Origin: DASSFG01 sp035547915
GTDB lineage: Bacteria > Planctomycetota > Planctomycetia > Pirellulales > JAICIG01
Length of the DNA stretch: 6,422 nucleotides
Assembly: GCA_035547915.1 (NCBI GenBank)
Contig: DASZTS010000034.1
Coordinates: 1-6,422, forward strand
Reading direction: 5' to 3'
Shown piece after piece: positions 1 through 6,422 of the stretch; within the stretch, counting starts at the first letter, position 1; every line of letters starts with the position of its first letter. A program made the translations under genes and the position numbers. The notes below the pieces were generated by a model, which saw only the letters and a program-made list of their open reading frames with translations, ran no database searches and was not told the DNA's origin.

Positions 1-1423
<1,423 letters not shown>

Positions 1424-1466
1424 ACATTTATCCACAACTCTTCGCCGCAGATACGTGGTCGCTACG

Positions 1467-1536
1467 TCGGTCGTCTTGGGAATTTGCCGTTGCCGGAACG
1501 AAGAAACTTCGCTCCGCAACGACGACAGACGACCGA
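1467..1536 (-). other. Long hairpin in presumed pre-23S rRNA leader
   Basis: A 10-bp outer stem is formed by 1467-1476 (TCGGTCGTCT) and 1527-1536 (AGACGACCGA). Inside it, 1488-1493 (CGTTGC) pairs with 1516-1521 (GCAACG), and 1495-1503 pairs with 1507-1515 around a three-base loop, with one bulged base at 1494. The one non-Watson-Crick position of the inner 9-bp arm is a G-U wobble in minus-strand RNA and an A-C mismatch in plus-strand RNA, which favours an RNA read in the same direction as 23S. The stem ends about 44 bases before the mature 23S 5' end and has no T-run after it, so it is not a standard terminator. A role in leader folding or RNase III-type processing is inferred. Confidence 0.6.
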
Positions 1537-1996
1537 GTAACGTTTTATGATCCTCGGTTATTGCTTCTCGACACCCTCTTCGCCAAAGCGATTCGGCCGC
1601 CGAGAAACCCACCGTGTACTAAGTGCCGTGAGAACGAGCCGAACTTTGTCCCGCCCGTCGTGCAACCAGCAGCCACCAAACGGTGACCACGTGCTGCAAA
1701 ACAAGCGCACGCCGCGCGGCTCCTTCTATTAGATGCCACTCGTTACCACAACCAAATTGTCAAAGATCAACCGGCCGATATCGCACTGGCGAGACAGGCT
1801 CACCAGCCGCTTCGGCCAGCCCGCCATTGGCGGACTGCCTATCCCTATGGAGTGGGCAGAGGTCGAATTCGCCGCGCCCGGAAAAGAAAGCCAAAGACTC
1901 CTTTTTCCGTGGCCCGAATGCGTCCTCTGGTCACCCTCATTGGCACCCACCGGAAATCAAGTGGGAAACACCGAATTTAGCATTGTTGCCCTCTTC

Positions 1997-2006
1997 GGTA
2001 AAGGGC
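1997..2006 (-). promoter_or_regulatory. boxA-like sequence in presumed 23S leader
   Basis: The minus strand reads GCCCTTTACC, which matches 8 of 10 positions of the boxA core GCTCTTTAAC used for Nus-factor antitermination of rRNA operons. It lies between the candidate 23S promoter and the 23S gene in the correct orientation. No boxB or boxC partner was identified and such a short match can occur by chance. Confidence 0.2.
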
Positions 2007-2164
2007 CATTCTGAAAAATCTTCATCCAAAAAACATCGAACTGTCACAAGCGGTCACCAACGTCAAAACGCGACCGCCTTCTACTCCGACCTCATGGGGG
2101 ACAAGTCCACCGAGAAGTCACCTTTTCGTCCCTTCCAGCCCGGTAGCAAATCGACCCGCTGGCA

Positions 2165-2207
2165 GACGCTTCAGGTGCTAGATGAGCGGCCTCGCCGCTC
2201 AAGCGTC
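2165..2207. other. Two-tier inverted repeat in the intergenic region
   Basis: GACGCTT at 2165-2171 pairs with AAGCGTC at 2201-2207. Inside, GAGCGGC at 2184-2190 pairs with GCCGCTC at 2194-2200 around the loop CTC. One side carries a 12-base bulge (2172-2183). It folds about equally well as RNA from either strand. It lies some 20 bases downstream of the start site predicted for the candidate minus-strand promoter at 2235-2262, so it could be the first structure of the rRNA leader. No T-run follows on either side. Its function is not known. Confidence 0.4.
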
Positions 2208-2234
2208 GATGGGAAATTCATCGACAGTCAACGA

Positions 2235-2281
2235 AGTTTATCGGCAATCGGCGGCGCGTCAAGCAGTCATGAATTAATTTC
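2235..2281 (-). promoter_or_regulatory. Candidate promoter for the 23S transcript
   Basis: On the minus strand there is TTGACG (2262-2257), a 16-base spacer, then TAAACT (2240-2235). These match sigma-70 consensus at 5/6 and 4/6 positions. Immediately upstream (2281-2271) is the AT-rich block AAATTAATTC, placed like an rRNA UP element. The predicted start is near 2228, which would give a leader of about 800 bases before 23S. That is long, and a closer promoter with a weaker match could exist. Planctomycete promoter consensus is poorly known, so this remains a candidate. Confidence 0.3.
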
Positions 2282-2565
2282 TTTTTCCGATCGTCGGTAA
2301 CCAAGAATTTGCCGCAAAACCACGGCCTACAGGACCAGCCGAATCGCCCGCTGTCGGCCGTTCAAGAAACCGTTCGCCCCGTCGTTTTTTCCTTGATCGG
2401 AGGGGTTGGTTTTGTCCGCTCTCGGGCTTCGAAACAATCAGCGAAAGCGAGCTTTCAAGCAGTACGCAGCACGCCGCGCAATCGGCCTATTGAAAGGGCT
2501 CGGCGTGCCACTCGTCGAGCCGGCCTGACCTTTTTCCGTAGTGGCCTGGGGGCGGCGGAATTTTC

Positions 2566-2613
2566 TTGACTTCGCCAGCCCCATCTTGGAATCTATAGAC
2601 AGGCTGGTTTTTT
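2566..2613 (+). promoter_or_regulatory. Candidate promoter / operator-like inverted repeat before the DUF1598 gene
   Basis: TTGACT at 2566-2571 is a good -35 match and TATAGA at 2594-2599 is a moderate -10 match, but the spacing is 22 bases, longer than the usual 16-18. An inverted repeat, CCAGCC (2575-2580) and GGCTGG (2602-2607), flanks the putative -10, and its right arm runs straight into TTTTTT (2608-2613). It could be an operator-like repeat, or a weak attenuator-type stem with a 21-base loop. If the -10 is right, transcription would start near 2606 and leave a leader of about 44 bases. Confidence 0.3.
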
Positions 2614-2636
2614 GGGTATCGGATACGGAGAAGAGC

Positions 2637-2642
2637 GAGGAG
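2637..2642 (+). promoter_or_regulatory. Shine-Dalgarno of the DUF1598 gene
   Basis: GAGGAG at 2637-2642 ends seven bases before the ATG at 2650, an ideal spacing. It decides the start at 2650 over downstream codons, although the second ATG at 2653 is almost as well placed. Confidence 0.75.
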
Positions 2643-2649
2643 AGCGAAT

Positions 2650-4392
2650 ATGATGCGTCGAAACATGGTTGGCTGTTGGTTCTCGGCCACGCGGCCGGTC
2701 TGGGTCACATTGGCTCTCCTTGCCGGTAGTTTGGCGACCTTCGCCGGCACGTCCGTGGCCGCCGGCGACGACGGATTGTTGGCCGAGCAACTGGCGACCG
2801 GTGAATTCGCACCGGCCTTGAACGACGCACGCCAGGCCCCAGCCAAGCAGCGCGACGCGTTGCTCGGCACGGTAGCCAAAGCGCAGGCCCAGGCGGGCGA
2901 ACACAGCGCGTCGTTGGCGACGATCGGTTCGATGCGCGACGATCTGGCTCGCAGCCAGGCCCTGACCGAAACGGCGACCGCTCCGCAGGGTGCTCGCGGC
3001 GGCGGTGGGATGGCCGATTTCGGCCAATTGATCGACCTCATTACTTCCACGGTCGCTCCCACCTCGTGGGACGAAGTGGGCGGCCCGGGAGCCATCAAGG
3101 AATATCGCAACGGTGTGTATGTCGACGCGCTCGGCGTCGTACACCCGGTCGTCGACAAAGACGGCGGCAATCGGTTGAACGAACTGCGGCAGGCGGTGAC
3201 CCACGTCACGGCCAACGACCGCGTGCGCCAATCGTCACCCCTCCGCAAGATCTCGCTGCCGCGCCTCGAACGCGAAATTCAACTGCGCCGCGCGGCCGGC
3301 TTGCCACTCGACGACGAAATGCTCGTGTTGGCCGGTCTGCAGCGGATTCGCTACGTGTTCGTCTACCCCGAGTCGGGCGACGTCGTGCTGGCCGGGCCTG
3401 CGGGCGATTGGATGCTCGATCGCGAGAACCGCCTGGTCGGCGTCGACAGCGGTCGGCCGGTCGTGCAGTTGGACGACTTCGTCGTGATCGCCCGACACCT
3501 CTTCTCGACGCCGGACGGCGAGTTCGGCTGCTCGATCACGCCCACCGAGGCCGGGCTGGCGAACGCGAAAAGCTATTTGGACGAATCGAGCAAGAAGCCG
3601 CTCAAGGCGGGCCAGAAGGGAAAATGGCTGGCCGATCTGCGCAACCAACTCGGCCGACAGAATGTCGAGGTGTTCGGCATCGACCCCCATTCGCGCGTCG
3701 CCCACGTCATCGTCGAAGCCGACTATCGCATGAAACTGGTGGGGATCGGCTTGGAAGAGGGAACGCTCGACGTACCGAGCTATCTCGACATGATCAAACC
3801 AGCGGCGGGCCAGGCCCGGCCGATGGACGTGCTCCGTTGGTGGTTCACCATCAACTACGACGCGGTGGCCACGAGCGCGGCCCGCGACGTGTTCGAATTG
3901 CGCGGGCAGGGTGTGAAGGTACTGAGCGAGAACGAGCTGCTCACGGCGAAGGGCGAGCAGGTCCATACCGGCCAATCCGATCCGAACAATGCCCGGTTCG
4001 CCCACAACTTCACCAAGCATTTCGAGGCGTTGGCCAAGAAGTACCCGGTCTATGCGGACCTGCAAAACGTCTTTGACCTGGCGCTGACCGCTTCGCTGTT
4101 GAAGAGCGAGGGGCTGGCGGACCGCGTCGGCTGGCACATGGTTGCCCTGCGCGACCCGGGCCAATACGCCGTGGCACGCGGTCCCGCACCGAACCAGGTC
4201 GATACGGTGTTGAACCACCGCGTCGTCAACCGCGTGAACATCCTGGCCGCGATCAGCGGCGGTGTGACCGTGAATTGCCGTTCGCTGGTTTCGCCCGATG
4301 CGATCGCCACCGATCGCAAGGGAGAACTCGGTAGCGAGCAGAAGCGCGCCGCGCCCGATAAGCTTCCCGCTTCGGCCTGGTGGTGGGATTGA
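2650..4392 (+). CDS. Secreted DUF1598 domain-containing protein
   Basis: This 580-residue protein belongs by sequence features to the DUF1598 family of Planctomycetota, whose function is unknown. Residues 1-38 form a Sec-type signal peptide: basic RR at 3-4, a hydrophobic core around 17-33, and a likely cleavage after the SVA or SVAA at 35-38. The mature protein is therefore expected outside the cytoplasmic membrane. Residues 40-110 are Ala/Gln-rich and probably helical, followed by a GGGG hinge at 117-120. Residues 122-166 hold LIDLITSTVAPTSWDEVGGP and a G-x-hydrophobic-V tail, a segment also seen in planctomycete secretin-like proteins (recalled, not searched). The DUF1598 core runs from about 195 to 545. 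Its recognisable blocks are IRYVFVYPESGDVVLAGP (233-250), the VIVEADYRMKLVGIGLE run (353-369), RWWF (396-399), a KHFEALAKKYPVYADLQNVFDLA stretch (456-478), ISGGV (535-539) and the C-terminal WWWD (577-580). No catalytic motif is recognisable. It is followed by the radical SAM gene after 30 bases. The family call is firm; the role is unknown. Confidence 0.88.
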   Translation: MMRRNMVGCWFSATRPVWVTLALLAGSLATFAGTSVAAGDDGLLAEQLATGEFAPALNDARQAPAKQRDALLGTVAKAQAQAGEHSASLATIGSMRDDLARSQALTETATAPQGARGGGGMADFGQLIDLITSTVAPTSWDEVGGPGAIKEYRNGVYVDALGVVHPVVDKDGGNRLNELRQAVTHVTANDRVRQSSPLRKISLPRLEREIQLRRAAGLPLDDEMLVLAGLQRIRYVFVYPESGDVVLAGPAGDWMLDRENRLVGVDSGRPVVQLDDFVVIARHLFSTPDGEFGCSITPTEAGLANAKSYLDESSKKPLKAGQKGKWLADLRNQLGRQNVEVFGIDPHSRVAHVIVEADYRMKLVGIGLEEGTLDVPSYLDMIKPAAGQARPMDVLRWWFTINYDAVATSAARDVFELRGQGVKVLSENELLTAKGEQVHTGQSDPNNARFAHNFTKHFEALAKKYPVYADLQNVFDLALTASLLKSEGLADRVGWHMVALRDPGQYAVARGPAPNQVDTVLNHRVVNRVNILAAISGGVTVNCRSLVSPDAIATDRKGELGSEQKRAAPDKLPASAWWWD

Positions 4393-4422
4393 GCCCGCGT
4401 CCGCGGCTGCTAGATTGGCAAG
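4389..4422 (+). promoter_or_regulatory. Candidate promoter for a leaderless radical SAM mRNA
   Basis: TTGAGC (4389-4394) overlaps the stop codon of the DUF1598 gene. After 16 bases comes TAGATT (4411-4416). Each hexamer matches 4/6 of consensus. The last base of TAGATT is seven bases before the A of the ATG at 4423, so the expected start of transcription falls on the start codon itself. There is no Shine-Dalgarno in the 30-base gap, which is consistent with leaderless initiation. The spacer contains a small CCGC/GCGG inverted repeat (4395-4406). Read-through from the upstream gene remains possible. Confidence 0.35.
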
Positions 4423-6204
4423 ATGCCCAAGCGCCGCGTGTTGCTGGTCCAACTGCCGATTCCACCCGTAGGGCACGAGCCCATCCGCGGCAACGTGCCG
4501 CTGGCGGCCGGCTATCTCAAGCTGATGGCCCGCCAGCACGGGTTGGAATCGAAGTACGAGATCGAGATCTTTCCGGCGACCGAAGCCAACACGCTCGGCG
4601 ACGGCGCGTTGCTCGCGGCCATCCTCGATCGGCGGCCGTGGCTGGTCGGCTTCACCTGCTACCTGTGGAACGTCGACCGCACGCTCTGGCTGGCCGGTGA
4701 ACTGAAACGCTTGGCGCCCGGCATCAAAGTGATGCTGGGCGGCCCCGAGATAACGGCCGACAACGCCTGGGTGCTACAGCACGAAGCGGTCGATTTCGCC
4801 GCCATCGGAGAAGGCGAGCAGACCTTCTGTGAGCTGCTCGCCGATCTGGCCGTCCGGCCGCAGGTCGAGCGAACGATCGACGGCCTGTTCGTGCGCGGGC
4901 GCGATCCATCGACGCCGATCCCCTTCCGCCGGCCCCTGCCGCGGCTTGATGTGATTTCGTCGCCCTATCTGGCCGGCATCCTCGACGCCGCCGACGAACG
5001 GATGCTGCTGCTGGAAACGGTACGGGGCTGCATCTTCAAGTGCAAATTCTGCTACTACCCCAAGAGCTACGACAGCCTCTATTTTCTCTCTCCGGAGAAA
5101 GTCGTCGCGAATTTAGAGCACGCCCGGCAGCGCGGCGCCCAGGAAGTGGTGTTGCTCGATCCGACGCTGAACCAGCGGCGCGACTTCACGGAGCTTTTGA
5201 AGCTGCTGATCGAGGGGAACCACGACCGGCAGTTCACGTACTTCGGCGAATTGCGGGCGGAGGGGATCACGCCGCAGATCGCTGCGATGCTGCGCACGGC
5301 CAATTTCACCGAGGTCGAAATCGGCCTCCAATCGGTCGACCCCGCCGCTCAGGAATTGATGGACCGCAAGAACAATCTCAAGGCGTTCGAGCGCGGGGTG
5401 CGGGCGCTGCTCGACGTCGGGATCCAGGTGAAGGTCGATCTGATCGTCGGCCTGCCAGGCGACACGCGCGCCTCGGTGCGGCGCGGGCTCGACTATCTCT
5501 GCGAGAGCGGGCTCTATTCGTCACTCCAGGTATTCAACCTCGCCGTCTTGCCGGGGACGGCGTTTCGGCAAGAGGCCGATCTGCTGGGACTGAAGTTCCA
5601 GCCGCGACCACCGTATTATGTGCTGAGCACACCCACGCTCGGTCTGGAGGATTTTTACGAGTTGATGCGGGAGGCGCAGGAGCGGTTGGACATCGAATAC
5701 GATCCGCTGCCTCCGCCGCGACTGGATTTCGACGACTGCTGCGCCCCGCTGTCGGTGATTCGGCTCGACTTGGATCGAGCGACCCCGCCTTCCCTTCCAC
5801 CTACGGAGAGCCTTGCCCAGGCGTTGACCCTCTGGTTACGGTCGCCGGATTTTGACCGCGATCGCGATAGGGTGGTCCGTGTTATCGAGCATGTCCTACT
5901 GGAGAACCCGTTCACGACGCTGGCGGTCGTATTCGAGCCGACGGCCGACCCGCGATCGCTGTCGACTTCGACGTTAGATGCCTCCCTGCGTGCCTGCTTT
6001 CACCGGCCGACCTACCTCGACCGATTCTACGCGGTGCAACCCGGACGGCCGAAAGCCGCCAAGCGGCTCATCGTGCTCGCGCCGTTCTCGCAGCGGGCCG
6101 ATCTCGAGGATTGGGCCCAAGACATCGGCGAACTCGCCGACGTCGTGTGGCGCGGCGCGCACGAATGCGAGGCAGCGCTCGAGGAGTACGAATACGTCGC
6201 CTAG
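4423..6204 (+). CDS. B12-binding-type radical SAM protein
   Basis: This 593-residue cytoplasmic enzyme has two recognised domains and an unassigned tail. Residues 1-145 form a Rossmann-like cobalamin-binding-type domain: RVLLVQLPIPP (5-15), VGFTCYLWNVD (75-85), VMLGGPEIT (103-111) and IGEGEQTF (128-135). The classical DxHxxG cobalamin-ligand motif is not seen, so a base-off/His-on mode is unlikely and B12 use is a family inference. Residues 195-430 form the radical SAM barrel: VRGCIFKCKFC gives CxxxCxxC at C203, C207 and C210 for the [4Fe-4S] cluster and SAM; VVLLDPTLN (242-250), FGELRAE (274-280), VEIGLQSVDP (298-307) and VDLIVGLPGDT (338-348) are typical strands of B12-type radical SAM proteins. 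Layout resembles the families with C-terminal DUF4080, but residues 435-593 were not confidently assigned. They include DDCC (437-440) and an acidic end. Translation starts at ATG 4423 because the LLVQLP strand is expected at the N-terminus. The substrate is unknown; methyl transfer or another radical reaction is possible. Confidence 0.9.
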   Translation: MPKRRVLLVQLPIPPVGHEPIRGNVPLAAGYLKLMARQHGLESKYEIEIFPATEANTLGDGALLAAILDRRPWLVGFTCYLWNVDRTLWLAGELKRLAPGIKVMLGGPEITADNAWVLQHEAVDFAAIGEGEQTFCELLADLAVRPQVERTIDGLFVRGRDPSTPIPFRRPLPRLDVISSPYLAGILDAADERMLLLETVRGCIFKCKFCYYPKSYDSLYFLSPEKVVANLEHARQRGAQEVVLLDPTLNQRRDFTELLKLLIEGNHDRQFTYFGELRAEGITPQIAAMLRTANFTEVEIGLQSVDPAAQELMDRKNNLKAFERGVRALLDVGIQVKVDLIVGLPGDTRASVRRGLDYLCESGLYSSLQVFNLAVLPGTAFRQEADLLGLKFQPRPPYYVLSTPTLGLEDFYELMREAQERLDIEYDPLPPPRLDFDDCCAPLSVIRLDLDRATPPSLPPTESLAQALTLWLRSPDFDRDRDRVVRVIEHVLLENPFTTLAVVFEPTADPRSLSTSTLDASLRACFHRPTYLDRFYAVQPGRPKAAKRLIVLAPFSQRADLEDWAQDIGELADVVWRGAHECEAALEEYEYVA

Positions 6205-6233
6205 AACCTATCCGGTTAGCGAACCGTCAGGTT
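6205..6233 (+). terminator. Two-tier hairpin directly after the radical SAM stop codon
   Basis: AACCT (6205-6209) pairs with AGGTT (6229-6233). Inside, CGGTT (6213-6217) pairs with AACCG (6222-6226) around the loop AGCG. It begins at the base after the stop codon. No T-run follows, so it is not a canonical intrinsic terminator. It may protect the 3' end of the mRNA or act with the following hairpins. Confidence 0.35.
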
Positions 6234-6241
6234 GTCAACGT

Positions 6242-6303
6242 CCGCAGTGCGGTGGAACTTGTTCTCGGCGCGGAAGCGCCACTAACCCAAGTTAGAGAGT
6301 TTT
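6242..6303 (+). other. Chain of short hairpins downstream of the radical SAM gene
   Basis: Three compact inverted repeats follow one another. CCGC/GCGG lies at 6242-6252. GGCGC/GCGCC at 6267-6280 closes a GGAA loop, a GNRA-type tetraloop. CTAAC/GTTAG at 6282-6295 has the loop CCAA. The last is followed after a few bases by TTTT (6300-6303), so it could act as a weak terminator. Together with the hairpin at 6205-6233 this makes a dense structured stretch. No known riboswitch or small-RNA family was recognised. Confidence 0.35.
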
Positions 6304-6422
6304 GACGTTCGCGAAAGGACTTAGGTGCGATTTGGGGGTGTTTATTTCACTACATTTGGATGCCGTCGAGCCGGCGGAGCCGGCGTGGTGGCATCAGGCC
6401 GAGCCGTTGGAAAATCAGGGCC
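6304..6422. other. Unassigned sequence to the right edge
   Basis: This short stretch has an AT-richer part (about 6316-6358) followed by a GC-rich palindrome. No start codon with a ribosome binding site and no coding frame with recognisable protein features is visible on either strand. A minus-strand frame open from the edge to a TAA at 6344-6342 is too short to judge. Confidence 0.4.
6359..6395 (+). repeat. Palindromic element with GCCGGC arms
   Basis: GATGCC (6359-6364) pairs with GGCATC (6390-6395). Inside, GCCGGC (6370-6375) pairs with GCCGGC (6379-6384) around the loop GGA. In plus-strand RNA the segment between the two stems can be closed further by G-U and C-G pairs, leaving one A-G mismatch; in minus-strand RNA it is mostly unpaired. 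It has no T-run and resembles the dispersed REP-like palindromes common between bacterial genes. Only one copy is visible here, so repeat status is an inference. Confidence 0.4.

Larger units (their letters stand above)
1424..2649. other. Divergent intergenic region, 1.2 kb, no convincing gene
   Basis: This stretch separates the minus-strand 23S gene from the plus-strand DUF1598 gene. It is less GC-rich than the flanking protein genes. No 16S rRNA 3' end was found: the anti-Shine-Dalgarno complement and the conserved 3'-terminal helix are absent on both strands. No spacer tRNA with a T-arm GTTCRANTC-type core was found. The open frames (205 codons from 1683, 93 codons from 1733, 86 codons from 2309) lack ribosome binding sites and recognisable protein features. 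The region is best read as the 23S leader and promoter region (minus strand) plus the upstream control region of the DUF1598 gene (plus strand). Separate entries describe individual elements. Confidence 0.7.

Noticed and set aside
1733..2014. 93-codon plus-strand open frame with somewhat protein-like composition (several Trp and Phe)
   Set aside because: There is no Shine-Dalgarno before the ATG, third-position GC is less biased than in the real genes here, and no family is recognised. A homologue search would decide; conserved homologues would revive it.
1683..2300. 205-codon plus-strand open frame
   Set aside because: It has no ribosome binding site, a Ser/Arg/Pro-rich composition without a hydrophobic core, and overlaps other frames of similar quality.
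2309..2569. 86-codon frame starting with TTG
   Set aside because: Rare start codon, no ribosome binding site, Arg-rich chance-like composition, and it runs into the DUF1598 promoter region.
1424..2649. Spacer tRNA-Ile/tRNA-Ala or a 16S 3' end
   Set aside because: No tRNA T-arm core, no cloverleaf start and no 16S 3'-terminal sequence were found on either strand.
2650..2680. Lipobox-like MVGC near the N-terminus of the DUF1598 protein
   Set aside because: Cys9 lies before the hydrophobic core, so it cannot be a lipoprotein cleavage site; an ordinary signal peptidase site follows the core.
3235..4539. 434-codon minus-strand frame (and a 253-codon one at 2487-3248)
   Set aside because: They are antisense shadows of the GC-rich DUF1598 gene, whose sense frame has a signal peptide and family motifs.
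6199..6297. Integron attC-like arrangement (GCCTAGAAC at the gene end, GTTAG further on)
   Set aside because: The core boxes do not match RYYYAAC/GTTRRRY and the stretch does not fold as one long imperfect palindrome.
6266..6300. Cobalamin riboswitch, suggested by GGAAGCGCCACT near a B12-type gene
   Set aside because: The conserved cobalamin riboswitch core and B12 box are not present, and the segment is downstream of the B12-type gene.

Overview
The window looks like a chromosomal segment of a planctomycete, probably of the Pirellulales type. Three points support this. The long protein encoded at 2650-4392 matches the DUF1598 family, which is essentially confined to Planctomycetota. A 23S rRNA gene lies here with no 16S gene or spacer tRNA in the 1.2 kb upstream of it, and unlinked 16S and 23S genes are known in Pirellula/Rhodopirellula relatives. 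The coding regions are GC-rich with strong G/C third positions. No plasmid, phage, IS or CRISPR signal was seen.

Layout. Positions 1 to about 1423 hold the 5' half of a 23S rRNA gene on the minus strand, with its 5' end at about 1423 and its 3' half beyond the left edge. Positions 1424-2649 form a divergent intergenic region of about 1.2 kb with no convincing gene. It holds a well-formed hairpin in the presumed pre-23S leader (1467-1536), a boxA-like stretch, a two-tier hairpin, a candidate minus-strand promoter with an AT-rich upstream block, and a candidate plus-strand promoter plus a clear Shine-Dalgarno for the next gene. Positions 2650-4392 (+) encode a secreted DUF1598 protein. After a 30-base gap, 4423-6204 (+) encodes a radical SAM enzyme with an N-terminal B12-binding-type domain, a CxxxCxxC cluster motif and an unassigned C-terminal extension. 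Positions 6205-6422 carry several short inverted repeats and no recognisable gene.

How the parts relate. The 23S gene and the two protein genes are transcribed divergently, so the long gap probably holds both control regions. The two protein genes are co-directional and could be one transcript. However, the radical SAM gene has no Shine-Dalgarno, and a -10-like hexamer sits exactly where it would give a leaderless mRNA, so it may have its own promoter. No functional link between the exported DUF1598 protein and the cytoplasmic radical SAM enzyme can be read from the sequence. The least explained items are the function of the DUF1598 protein, the substrate and C-terminal domain of the radical SAM enzyme, and the hairpin-rich tail after 6204.
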